DNA of 64,000 bases. Source: Ariolimax columbianus (lineage: Eukaryota > Mollusca > Gastropoda > Stylommatophora > Arionidae). A model generated the notes under the pieces. It searched no databases. It was not told where the DNA came from and saw only the letters and a program-made list of their open reading frames with translations. The first letter of the stretch is position 1. Every line of letters starts with the position of its first letter. This document shows positions 18,471 to 32,462 of this stretch, piece after piece. Location: positions 76,446,448 through 76,510,447 of the forward strand of contig JAVGWX010000007.1 of the NCBI GenBank assembly GCA_036924085.1, given 5' to 3'. Position numbers and translations under genes: made by a program.

Positions 18471-21268
18471 AAGAGATAAGCGGGCTGAAGGGATGAAGAG
18501 ATAGATTTTGAAAGGAAAGAAATTGGGAAGCTTGTGGGAAGAGATGGGTGGATTGGAAGGCAGTTAGGGATGTGCAATGGGGATATGAGTGGTAATGAAA
18601 GGGCTTGTTAAAAACAATAAACTTTCATATCATTAATCTGGACAACGCAAAGCACCACAGATAGTATACAGAACTTTGATAGAGAAAGACTAAGAAGCTC
18701 TTGAAGCTAGCAAACACTCTTAAGTGACAATAGCAGCTACAGGCCAGCAATTGTGAATGAAAATGAGGAAAAGGTACTAGCTGGAAACAAATCTGCTAAT
18801 GTTCTAGTCAAAAATCACTAGTACAGACAAATATTTACACAGCCATAAGAAGGTATATTAAGAGAGAAATAAGCCACATGGAGCACTCAATGCAAGTAAC
18901 AACTCATGATAAATATCACAAGACAGAATTAGAATCAACCATTTGTAAACTCAAGAAGAGAAAAGCCTCACGAAAGGGCAGCATCACTAATGAAATGCTC
19001 TCTAACATGGGAGAAATTATGAAGAACAAACTGTTACACACCTTTATCACAAACTGGAAACAAGGAACACATTCCTTATGTTTTTCAAATTTCACACATA
19101 GAAAGTAGAAAGAAAGTGTGAAATTGAGTTTCCAAAATGACTATTTAGCGAGGGATGCAAACAAATCTCTCAATATTTTATCGCAATAGACATGAGCTCA
19201 GTACGGCGAGTGAGTTATTTGTTTCATACAAATCAAATCCCACATTGTCATCATTTGTTCATGTAGCCTCAATTCATTTCTTTTTAAATGTGCAAAGCTA
19301 TTCTTAAAAATGAATATCAATTTCCAATCTAATAATTCTGGACAATACAGCTGAACAGATATTCTCTAACGAGATCCACATTTGACTTATTATTCATGTT
19401 TAGTAAGACTAAATATTTCCTCAAATATAGTCTGATCATTGTTATCAAAATCTAAAAATATTTGAATTAATCACAAAATAACTATAAACATTCAAAGCAG
19501 TTTTATCACATGAATAGGCATGACAAAATTATAATATTTTCTCTCTCCGACAAGGGACCCTCATAAAGTTGCAGGTCGGAATCGCTACCCCACAGCTTTT
19601 GTCTCAGCTCCACACCATCTGCCTAGGTATGGCATCTCATTTCACTATAAAGTGGGCATTCTTGTAGAATGTGGTGATGTTGTATTACAGTGGACATGAG
19701 AGCTCAGTACGGCGAGTGAGTTATTTGTTTCATACAAATCAAATCCCACAATGTCATCATTAGCTCAATTACTTACACCTTCTTTAAAAATGCTTCCTAA
19801 CTTGCTTTCAAATGCAAACAGGCAGAAAATGTGTAGGAAAAAGAAACTTTATGTATGCAAATATGATTTCAGTTTACATTATCAACTATTCTATCTTTTT
19901 TCACAAATCTACTAAGAGCCAATAATGAAAGTGTGAAGAAGACAAATATCTTCAGATAGAAAGTGTACACTGAAATTTGTTAAGACCATCTTATTTTCGT
20001 ATGGTGGCAATTTTGTATTACAGTGGACAATAACTTATTATAGCGAGTAATTTTTTCATGTCAATCAATCCCACAATGTCATCATTAGCTCTGCAGCTTC
20101 CAAAAAACGATTTTCAAAACTGATAATTCTGGACAACATCGCCGCACATATATTCTCTAACCAGATCCTTATTGCATTTTGGGGATTTCATTAAATTGTT
20201 TCCTCAAATAAAAACTTACAATCGTTTTTTTTTAATTTTAGCACAAAAAATAATTCATTGTGCTAGATCAACTAATGAGCAGATTTCCCTCCAGTCAGAT
20301 TTAACCTTGGGAAAGTTACAATACTCACTATTTTGATTGACAATGCAAACAATTTTGAGATGTTGTAATTACAGCGGACATGAGCTCAGTACGGCGAGTG
20401 AGTTATTTGTTTCATGCAAATCAAATCCCACAGTGTCATCATATGCTCATGTACATTAAACAAAAGACTAGTTGCATCCTTTGAAGACTATTCTAGAGAG
20501 AAAGTTAATTGTTAAAACTAATAGTTATGAACAAGACAGCTACATAACAGATACCTGCTAGCCAGATCTCTATTTAAAATGGTTTATGTTTCACAAAACT
20601 AGTTATTTCCTCAAATACACATTTGTTATTGTTAACAACATACACATATCTGCTGAAATTATTCATTATAACTCATCAACCAACAAACTTGCCACTCTCC
20701 TCCTAGGTCACGTTTTATGACATGCATAGCTGTGTGAAATGGCCATATTTTTTTCCTCCACATTAAAGGAGTCTGCGAGGATTTACAAAACTGACTTATT
20801 TATACTGATGTTGCAAAAAATATTAACATGCAAAGATTCTGATTTTACCTGCAGAAATACATGATTGAGAGATTTGTTCACTGCACATCTTTTTTTCATC
20901 TTCACTTGCAGAAAATTTGAGATAAGATCAATGCCTAGAAAATAAAGCAAATATACCAAAATGTTAACAAAATTAGAAAGGTACAAGAAAAATCATGAAG
21001 ATTACAAGACTAAAGTCATTGGGACACTTTTGAAACAAATTGAGCATCTTTATGTGTGTGCGTATCTCGCAGTTTGTCCAAAGTATGCAGCAGAGATTTG
21101 ATTGGCTGATCTAATCATGTGATCATGACCAGATCATCAGTGGAGTGTAAGTGGTCGAAATTTAACAACATAGGGGTTCTATTTCTTATCTCTGGACTTT
21201 ATTGCTTTTCACACATTCTCTACATGATTGCTGGGAAAAGATGATCAGGTCGATGAGGGCTGTGGGAA
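18471..21268 (+). repeat. satellite unit U4 (2798 bp)
   Basis: Group I. RT remnant frame at 18878-19108. I saw no difference from U3 by eye. Confidence 0.95.
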
Positions 21269-24066
21269 AAGAGATAAGCGGGCTGAAGGGATGAAGAGAT
21301 AGATTTTGAAAGGAAAGAAATTGGGAAGCTTGTGGGAAGAGATGGGTGGATTGGAAGGCAGTTAGGGATGTGCAATGGGGATATGAGTGGTAATGAAAGG
21401 GCTTGTTAAAAACAATAAACTTTCATATCATTAATCTGGACAACGCAAAGCACCACAGATAGTATACAGAACTTTGATAGAGAAAGACTAAGAAGCTCTT
21501 GAAGCTAGCAAACACTCTTAAGTGACAATAGCAGCTACAGGCCAGCAATTGTGAATGAAAATGAGGAAAAGGTACTAGCTGGAAACAAATCTGCTAATGT
21601 TCTAGTCAAAAATCACTAGTACAGACAAATATTTACACAGCCATAAGAAGGTATATTAAGAGAGAAATAAGCCACATGGAGCACTCAATGCAAGTAACAA
21701 CTCATGATAAATATCACAAGACAGAATTAGAATCAACCATTTGTAAACTCAAGAAGAGAAAAGCCTCACGAAAGGGCAGCATCACTAATGAAATGCTCTC
21801 TAACATGGGAGAAATTATGAAGAACAAACTGTTACACACCTTTATCACAAACTGGAAACAAGGAACACATTCCTTATGTTTTTCAAATTTCACACATAGA
21901 AAGTAGAAAGAAAGTGTGAAATTGAGTTTCCAAAATGACTATTTAGCGAGGGATGCAAACAAATCTCTCAATATTTTATCGCAATAGACATGAGCTCAGT
22001 ACGGCGAGTGAGTTATTTGTTTCATACAAATCAAATCCCACATTGTCATCATTTGTTCATGTAGCCTCAATTCATTTCTTTTTAAATGTGCAAAGCTATT
22101 CTTAAAAATGAATATCAATTTCCAATCTAATAATTCTGGACAATACAGCTGAACAGATATTCTCTAACGAGATCCACATTTGACTTATTATTCATGTTTA
22201 GTAAGACTAAATATTTCCTCAAATATAGTCTGATCATTGTTATCAAAATCTAAAAATATTTGAATTAATCACAAAATAACTATAAACATTCAAAGCAGTT
22301 TTATCACATGAATAGGCATGACAAAATTATAATATTTTCTCTCTCCGACAAGGGACCCTCATAAAGTTGCAGGTCGGAATCGCTACCCCACAGCTTTTGT
22401 CTCAGCTCCACACCATCTGCCTAGGTATGGCATCTCATTTCACTATAAAGTGGGCATTCTTGTAGAATGTGGTGATGTTGTATTACAGTGGACATGAGAG
22501 CTCAGTACGGCGAGTGAGTTATTTGTTTCATACAAATCAAATCCCACAATGTCATCATTAGCTCAATTACTTACACCTTCTTTAAAAATGCTTCCTAACT
22601 TGCTTTCAAATGCAAACAGGCAGAAAATGTGTAGGAAAAAGAAACTTTATGTATGCAAATATGATTTCAGTTTACATTATCAACTATTCTATCTTTTTTC
22701 ACAAATCTACTAAGAGCCAATAATGAAAGTGTGAAGAAGACAAATATCTTCAGATAGAAAGTGTACACTGAAATTTGTTAAGACCATCTTATTTTCGTAT
22801 GGTGGCAATTTTGTATTACAGTGGACAATAACTTATTATAGCGAGTAATTTTTTCATGTCAATCAATCCCACAATGTCATCATTAGCTCTGCAGCTTCCA
22901 AAAAACGATTTTCAAAACTGATAATTCTGGACAACATCGCCGCACATATATTCTCTAACCAGATCCTTATTGCATTTTGGGGATTTCATTAAATTGTTTC
23001 CTCAAATAAAAACTTACAATCGTTTTTTTTTAATTTTAGCACAAAAAATAATTCATTGTGCTAGATCAACTAATGAGCAGATTTCCCTCCAGTCAGATTT
23101 AACCTTGGGAAAGTTACAATACTCACTATTTTGATTGACAATGCAAACAATTTTGAGATGTTGTAATTACAGCGGACATGAGCTCAGTACGGCGAGTGAG
23201 TTATTTGTTTCATGCAAATCAAATCCCACAGTGTCATCATATGCTCATGTACATTAAACAAAAGACTAGTTGCATCCTTTGAAGACTATTCTAGAGAGAA
23301 AGTTAATTGTTAAAACTAATAGTTATGAACAAGACAGCTACATAACAGATACCTGCTAGCCAGATCTCTATTTAAAATGGTTTATGTTTCACAAAACTAG
23401 TTATTTCCTCAAATACACATTTGTTATTGTTAACAACATACACATATCTGCTGAAATTATTCATTATAACTCATCAACCAACAAACTTGCCACTCTCCTC
23501 CTAGGTCACGTTTTATGACATGCATAGCTGTGTGAAATGGCCATATTTTTTTCCTCCACATTAAAGGAGTCTGCGAGGATTTACAAAACTGACTTATTTA
23601 TACTGATGTTGCAAAAAATATTAACATGCAAAGATTCTGATTTTACCTGCAGAAATACATGATTGAGAGATTTGTTCACTGCACATCTTTTTTTCATCTT
23701 CACTTGCAGAAAATTTGAGATAAGATCAATGCCTAGAAAATAAAGCAAATATACCAAAATGTTAACAAAATTAGAAAGGTACAAGAAAAATCATGAAGAT
23801 TACAAGACTAAAGTCATTGGGACACTTTTGAAACAAATTGAGCATCTTTATGTGTGTGCGTATCTCGCAGTTTGTCCAAAGTATGCAGCAGAGATTTGAT
23901 TGGCTGATCTAATCATGTGATCATGACCAGATCATCAGTGGAGTGTAAGTGGTCGAAATTTAACAACATAGGGGTTCTATTTCTTATCTCTGGACTTTAT
24001 TGCTTTTCACACATTCTCTACATGATTGCTGGGAAAAGATGATCAGGTCGATGAGGGCTGTGGGAA
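21269..24066 (+). repeat. satellite unit U5 (2798 bp)
   Basis: Group I. RT remnant frame at 21676-21906. Nearly identical to U3 and U4. Confidence 0.95.
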
Positions 24067-26863
24067 AAGAGATAAGCGGGCTGAAGGGATGAAGAGATAG
24101 ATTTTGAAAGGAAAGAAATTGGGAAGCTTGTGGGAAGAGATGGGTGGATTGGAAGGCAGTTAGGGATGTGCAATGGGGATATGAGTGGTAATGAAAGGGC
24201 TTGTTAAAAACAATAAACTTTCATATCATTAATCTGGACAACGCAAAGCACCACAGATAGTATACAGAACTTTGATAGAGAAAGACTAAGAAGCTCTTGA
24301 AGCTAGCAAACACTCTTAAGTGACAATAGCAGCTACAGGCCAGCAATTGTGAATGAAAATGAGGAAAAGGTACTAGCTGGAAACAAATCTGCTAATGTTC
24401 TAGTCAAAAATCACTAGTACAGACAAATATTTACACAGCCATAAGAAGGTATATTAAGAGAGAAATAAGCCACATGGAGCACTCAATGCAAGTAACAACT
24501 CATGATAAATATCACAAGACAGAATTAGAATCAACCATTTGTAAACTCAAGAAGAGAAAAGCCTCACGAAAGGGCAGCATCACTAATGAAATGCTCTCTA
24601 ACATGGGAGAAATTATGAAGAACAAACTGTTACACACCTTTATCACAAACTGGAAACAAGGAACACATTCCTTATGTTTTTCAAATTTCACACATAGAAA
24701 GTAGAAAGAAAGTGTGAAATTGAGTTTCCAAAATGACTATTTAGCGAGGGATGCAAACAAATCTCTCAATATTTTATCGCAATAGACATGAGCTCAGTAC
24801 GGCGAGTGAGTTATTTGTTTCATACAAATCAAATCCCACATTGTCATCATTTGTTCATGTAGCCTCAATTCATTTCTTTTTAAATGTGCAAAGCTATTCT
24901 TAAAAATGAATATCAATTTCCAATCTAATAATTCTGGACAATACAGCTGAACAGATATTCTCTAACGAGATCCACATTTGACTTATTATTCATGTTTAGT
25001 AAGACTAAATATTTCCTCAAATATAGTCTGATCATTGTTATCAAAATCTAAAAATATTTGAATTAATCACAAAATAACTATAAACATTCAAAGCAGTTTT
25101 ATCACATGAATAGGCATGACAAAATTATAATATTTTCTCTCTCCGACAAGGGACCCTCATAAAGTTGCAGGTCGGAATCGCTACCCCACAGCTTTTGTCT
25201 CAGCTCCACACCATCTGCCTAGGTATGGCATCTCATTTCACTATAAAGTGGGCATTCTTGTAGAATGTGGTGATGTTGTATTACAGTGGACATGAGAGCT
25301 CAGTACGGCGAGTGAGTTATTTGTTTCATACAAATCAAATCCCACAATGTCATCATTAGCTCAATTACTTACACCTTCTTTAAAAATGCTTCCTAACTTG
25401 CTTTCAAATGCAAACAGGCAGAAAATGTGTAGGAAAAAGAAACTTTATGTATGCAAATATGATTTCAGTTTACATTATCAACTATTCTATCTTTTTTCAC
25501 AAATCTACTAAGAGCCAATAATGAAAGTGTGAAGAAGACAAATATCTTCAGATAGAAAGTGTACACTGAAATTTGTTAAGACCATCTTATTTTCGTATGT
25601 GGCAATTTTGTATTACAGTGGACAATAACTTATTATAGCGAGTAATTTTTTCATGTCAATCAATCCCACAATGTCATCATTAGCTCTGCAGCTTCCAAAA
25701 AACGATTTTCAAAACTGATAATTCTGGACAACATCGCCGCACATATATTCTCTAACCAGATCCTTATTGCATTTTGGGGATTTCATTAAATTGTTTCCTC
25801 AAATAAAAACTTACAATCGTTTTTTTTTAATTTTAGCACAAAAAATCATTCATTGTGCTAGATCAACTAATGAGCAGATTTCCCTCCAGTCAGATTTAAC
25901 CTTGGGAAAGTTACAATACTCACTATTTTGATTGACAATGCAAACAATTTTGAGATGTTGTAATTACAGCGGACATGAGCTCAGTACGGCGAGTGAGTTA
26001 TTTGTTTCATGCAAATCAAATCCCACAGTGTCATCATATGCTCATGTACATTAAACAAAAGACTAGTTGCATCCTTTGAAGACTATTCTAGAGAGAAAGT
26101 TAATTGTTAAAACTAATAGTTATGAACAAGACAGCTACATAACAGATACCTGCTAGCCAGATCTCTATTTAAAATGGTTTGTGTTTCACAAAACTAGTTA
26201 TTTCCTCAAATACACATTTGTTATTGTTAACAACATACACATATCTGCTGAAATTATTCATTATAACTCATCAACCAACAAACTTGTGACTCTCCTCCTA
26301 GGTCACGTTTTATGACATGCATAGCTGTGTGAAATGGCCATATTTTTTTCCTCCACATTAAAGGAGTCTGCGAGGATTTACAAAACTGACTTATTTATAC
26401 TGATGTTGCAAAAAATATTAACATGCAAAGATTCTGATTTTACCTGCAGAAATACATGATTGAGAGATTTGTTCACTGCACATCTTTTTTTCATCTTCAC
26501 TTGCAGAAAATTTGAGATAAGATCAATGCCTAGAAAATAAAGCAAATATACCAAAATGTTAACAAAATTAGAAAGGTACAAGAAAAATCATGAAGATTAC
26601 AAGACTAAAGTCATTGGGACACTTTTGAAACAAATTGAGCATCTTTATGTGTGTGCGTATCTCGCAGTTTGTCCAAAGTATGCAGCAGAGATTTGATTGG
26701 CTGATCTAATCATGTGATCATGACCAGATCATCAGTGGAGTGTAAGTAGTCGAAATTTAACAACATAGGGGTTCTATTTCTTATCTCTGGACTTTATTGC
26801 TTTTCACACATTCTCTACATGATTGCTGGGAAAAGATGATCAGGTCGATGAGGGCTGTGGGAA
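24067..26863 (+). repeat. satellite unit U6, transitional (2797 bp)
   Basis: First half is group I (including 'tctctctccgac' near 25137). It then gains 'cgtatgtggc' (1-bp loss near 25597), 'aaatcattcattg' near 25846, 'ggtttgtgttt' near 26178, 'cttgtgactc' near 26284 and 'aagtagtcg' near 26746. RT remnant frame at 24474-24704. Confidence 0.95.
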
Positions 26864-29662
26864 AAGAGATAAGCGGGCTGAAGGGATGAAGAGATAGATT
26901 TTGAAAGGAAAGAAATTGGGAAGCTTGTGGGAAGAGATGGGTGGATTGGAAGGCAGTTAGGGATGTGCAATGGGGATATGAGTGGTAATGAAAGGGCTTG
27001 TTAAAAACAATAAACTTTCATATCATTAATCTGGACAACGCAAAGCACCACAGATAGTATACAGAACTTTGATAGAGAAAGACTAAGAAGCTCTTGAAGC
27101 TAGCAAACACTCTTAAGTGACAATAGCAGCTACAGGCCAGCAATTGTGAATGAAAATGAGGAAAAGGTACTAGCTGGAAACAAATCTGCTAATGTTCTAG
27201 TCAAAAATCACTAGTACAGACAAATATTTACACAGCCATAAGAAGGTATATTAAGAGAGAAATAAGCCACATGGAGCACTCAATGCAAGTAACAACTCAT
27301 GATAAATATCACAAGACAGAATTAGAATCAACCATTTGTAAACTCAAGAAGAGAAAAGCCTCACGAAAGGGCAGCATCACTAATGAAATGCTCTCTAACA
27401 TGGGAGAAATTATGAAGAACAAACTGTTACACACCTTTATCACAAACTGGAAACAAGGAACACATTCCTTATGTTTTTCAAATTTCACACATAGAAAGTA
27501 GAAAGAAAGTGTGAAATTGAGTTTCCAAAATGACTATTTAGCGAGGGATGCAAACAAATCTCTCAATATTTTATCGCAATAGACATGAGCTCAGTACGGC
27601 GAGTGAGTTATTTGTTTCATACAAATCAAATCCCACATTGTCATCATTTGTTCATGTAGCCTCAATTCATTTCTTTTTAAATGTGCAAAGCTATTCTTAA
27701 AAATGAATATCAATTTCCAATCTAATAATTCTGGACAATACAGCTGAACAGATATTCTCTAACGAGATCCACATTTGACTTATTATTCATGTTTAGTAAG
27801 ACTAAATATTTCCTCAAATATAGTCTGATCATTGTTATCAAAATCTAAAAATATTTGAATTAATCACAAAATAACTATAAACATTCAAAGCAGTTTTATC
27901 ACATGAATAGGCATGACAAAATTATAATATTTTTTCCTCTCCGACAAGGGACCCTCATAAAGTTGCAGGTCGGAATCGCTACCCCACAGCTTTTGTCTCA
28001 GCTCCACACCATCTGCCTAGGTATGGCATCTCATTTCACTATAAAGTGGGCATTCTTGTAGAATGTGGTGATGTTGTATTACAGTGGACATGAGAGCTCA
28101 GTACGGCGAGTGAGTTATTTGTTTCATACAAATCAAATCCCACAATGTCATCATTAGCTCAATTACTTACACCTTCTTTAAAAATGCTTCCTAACTTGCT
28201 TTCAAATGCAAACAGGCAGAAAATGTGTAGGAAAAAGAAACTTTATGTATGCAAATATGATTTCAGTTTACATTATCAACTATTCTATCTTTTTTCACAA
28301 ATCTACTAAGAGCCAATAATGAAAGTGTGAAGAAGACAAATATCTTCAGATAGAAAGTGTACACTGAAATTTGTTAAGACCATCTTATTTTCGTATGGTG
28401 GCAATTTTGTATTACAGTGGACAATAACTTATTATAGCGAGTAATTTTTTCATGTCAATCAATCCCACAATGTCATCATTAGCTCTGCAGCTTCCAAAAA
28501 ACGATTTTCAAAACTGACAATTCTGGACAACATCGCCGCATCACATATATTCTCTAACCAGATCCTTATTGCATTTTGGGGATTTCATTAAATTGTTTCC
28601 TCAAATAAAAACTTACAATCGTTTTTTTTTAATTTTAGCACAAAAAATCATTCATTGTGCTAGATCAACTAATGAGCAGATTTCCCTCCAGTCAGATTTA
28701 ACCTTGGGAAAGTTACAATACTCACTATTTTGATTGACAATGCAAACAATTTTGAGATGTTGTAATTACAGCGGACATGAGCTCAGTACGGCGAGTGAGT
28801 TATTTGTTTCATGCAAATCAAATCCCACAGTGTCATCATATGCTCATGTACATTAAACAAAAGACTAGTTGCATCCTTTGAAGACTATTCTAGAGAGAAA
28901 GTTAATTGTTAAAACTAATAGTTATGAACAAGACAGCTACATAACAGATACCTGCTAGCCAGATCTCTATTTAAAATGGTTTGTGTTTCACAAAACTAGT
29001 TATTTCCTCAAATACACATTTGTTATTGTTAACATACACATATCTGCTGAAATTATTCATTATAACTCATCAACCAACAAACTTGTGACTCTCCTCCTAG
29101 GTCACGTTTTATGACATGCATAGCTGTGTGAAATGGCCATATTTTTTTCCTCCACATTAAAGGAGTCTGCGAGGATTTACAAAACTGACTTATTTATACT
29201 GATGTTGCAAAAAATATTAACATGCAAAGATTCTGATTTTACCTGCAGAAATACATGATTGAGAGATTTGTTCACTGCACATCTTTTTTTCATCTTCACT
29301 TGCAGAAAATTTGAGATAAGATCAATGCCTAGAAAATAAAGCAAATATACCAAAATGTTAACAAAATTAGAAAGGTACAAGAAAAATCATGAAGATTACA
29401 AGACTAAAGTCATTGGGACACTTTTGAAACAAATTGAGCATCTTTATGTGTGTGCGTATCTCGCAGTTTGTCCAAAGTATGCAGCAGAGATTTGATTGGC
29501 TGATCTAATCATGTGATCATGACCAGATCATCAGTGGAGTGTAAGTGGTCAAAATTTAACAACATAGGGGTTCTATTTCTTATCTCTGGACTTTATTGCT
29601 TTTCACACATTCTCTACATGATTGCTGGGAAAAGATGATCAGGTCGATGAGGGCTGTGGGAA
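26864..29662 (+). repeat. satellite unit U7, transitional (2799 bp)
   Basis: First unit with 'ttttttcctctccgac' (near 27930) and with 'gccgcatcacat' (near 28537), both kept to the window end. Shares 'aaatcattc', 'ggtttgtg' and 'cttgtgactc' only with U6. Unique: 'actgacaattctgg' and loss of 'aac' in 'gttaacatacac' near 29029. RT remnant frame at 27271-27501. Confidence 0.95.
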
Positions 29663-32462
29663 AAGAGATAAGCGGGCTGAAGGGATGAAGAGATAGATTT
29701 TGAAAGGAAAGAAATTGGGATGCTTGTGGGAAGAGATGGGTGGATTGGAAGGCAGTTAGGGATGTGCAATGGGGATATGAGTGGTAATGAAAGGGCTTGT
29801 TAAAAACAATAAACTTTCATATCATTAATCTGGACAACGCAAAGCACCACAGATAGTATACAGAACTTTGATAGAGAAAGACTAAGAAGCTCTTGAAGCT
29901 AGCAAACACTCTTAAGTGACAATAGCAGCTACAGGCCAGCAATTGTGAATGAAAATGAGGAAAAGGTACTAGCTGGAAACAAATCTGCTAATGTTCTAGT
30001 CAAAAATCACTAGTACAGACAAATATTTACACAGCCCTAAGAAGGTATATTAAGAGAGAAATAAGCCACATGGAGCACTCAATGCAAGTAACAACTCATG
30101 ATAAATATCACAAGACAGAATTAGAATCAACCATTTGTAAACTCAAGAAGAGAAAAGCCTCACGAAAGGGCAGCATCACTAATGAAATGCTCTCTAACAT
30201 GGGAGAAATTATGAAGAACAAACTGTTACACACCTTTATCACAAACTGGAAACAAGGAACACATTCCTTATGTTTTTCAAATTTCACACATAGAAAGTAG
30301 AAAGAAAGTGTGAAATTGAGTTTCCAAAATGACTATTTAGCGAGGGATGCAAACAAATCTCTCAATATTTTATCGCAATAGACATGAGCTCAGTACGGCG
30401 AGTGAGTTATTTGTTTCATACAAATCAAATCCCACATTGTCATCATTTGTTCATGTAGCCTCAATTCATTTCTTTTTAAATGTGCAAAGCTATTCTTAAA
30501 AATGAATATCAATTTCCAATCTAATAATTCTGGACAATACAGCTGAACAGATATTCTCTAACGAGATCCACATTTGACTTATTATTCATGTTTAGTAAGA
30601 CTAAATATTTCCTCAAATATAGTCTGATCATTGTTATCAAAATCTAAAAATATTTGAATTAATCACAAAATAACTATAAACATTCAAAGCAGTTTTATCA
30701 CATGAATAGGCATGACAAAAGTATAATATTTTTTCCTCTCCGACAAGGGACCCTCATAAAGTTGCAGGTCGGAATCGCTACCCCACAGCTTTTGTCTCAG
30801 CTCCACACCATCTGCCTAGGTATGGCATCTCATTTCACTATAAAGTGGGCATTCTTGTAGAATGTGGTGATGTTGTATTACAGTGGACATGAGAGCTCAG
30901 TACGGCGAGTGAGTTATTTGTTTCATACAAATCAAATCCCACAATGTCATCATTAGCTCAATTACTTACACCTTCTTTAAAAATGCTTCCTAACTTGCTT
31001 TCAAATGCAAACAGGCAGAAAATGTGTAGGAAAAAGAAACTTTATGTATGCAAATATGATTTCAGTTTACATTATCAACTATTCTATCTTTTTTCACAAA
31101 TCTACTAAGAGCCAATAATGAAAGTGTGAAGAAGACAAATATCTTCAGAAAGAAAGTGTACACTGAAATTTGTTAAGACCATCTTATTTTCGTATGGTGG
31201 CAATTTTGTATTACAGTGGACAATAACTTATTATAGCGAGTAATTTTTTCATGTCAATCAATCCCACAATGTCATCATTAGCTCTGCAGCTTCCAAAAAA
31301 CGATTTTCAAACTGATAATTCTGGACAACATCGCCGCATCACATATATTCTCTAACCAGATCCTTATTGCATTTTGGGGATTTCATTAAATTGTTTCCTC
31401 AAATAAAAACTTACAATCGTTTTTTTAAATTTTAGCACAAAAAATAATTCATTGTGCTAGATCAACTAATGAGCAGATTTCCCTCCAGTCAGATTTAACC
31501 TTGGGAAGGTTACAATACTCACTATTTTGATTGACAATGCAAACAATTTTGAGATGTTGTAATTACAGCGGACATGAGCTCAGTACGGCGAGTGAGTTAT
31601 TTGTTTCATGCAAATCAAATCCCACAGTGTCATCATATGCTCATGTACATTAAACAAAAGACTAGTTGCATCCTTTGAAGACTATTCTAGAGAGAAAGTC
31701 AATTGTTAAAACTAATAGTTATGAACAAGACAGCTACATAACAGATACCTGCTAGCCAGATCTCTATTTAAAATGGTTTATGTTTCACAAAACTAGTTAT
31801 TTCCTCAAATACACATTTGTTATTGTTAACAACATACACATATCTGCTGAAATTATTCATTATAACTCATCAACCAACAAACTTGCCACTCTCCTCCTAG
31901 GTCACGTTTTATGACATGCATAGCTGTGTGAAATGGCCATATTTTTTTCCTCCACATTAAAGGAGTCTGCGAGGATTTACAAAACTGACTTATTTATACT
32001 GATGTTGCAAAAAATATTAACATGCAAAGATTCTGATTTTACCTGCAGAAATACATGATTGAGAGATTTGTTCACTGCACATCTTTTTTTCATCTTCACT
32101 TGCAGAAAATTTGAGATAAGATCAATGCCTAGAAAATAAAGCAAATATACCAAAATGTTAACAAAATTAGAAAGGTACAAGAAAAATCATGAAGATTACA
32201 AGACTAAAGTCATTGGGACACTTTTGAAACAAATTGAGCATCTTTATGTGTGTGCGTATCTCGCAGTTTGTCCAAAGTATGCAGCAGAGATTTGATTGGC
32301 TGATCTAATCATGTGATCATGACCAGATCATCAGTGGAGTGTAGGTAGTCGAAATTTAACAACATAGGGGTTCTATTTCTTAGCTCTGGACTTTATTGCT
32401 TTTCACACATTCTCTACATGATTGCTGGGAAAAGATGATCAGGTCGATGAGGGCTGTGGGAA
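29663..32462 (+). repeat. satellite unit U8 (2800 bp)
   Basis: Forms a pair with U9: 'gggatgcttgtggg', 'cagccctaag', 'caaaagtataat', 'gtaggtagtcg'. First unit with 'cttcagaaagaaag', 'tttttttaaatttt', 'gggaaggttac' and 'ttcaaactgat', which persist downstream. Unique 'cttagctctgg' near 32381. RT remnant frame at 30070-30300. Confidence 0.95.
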
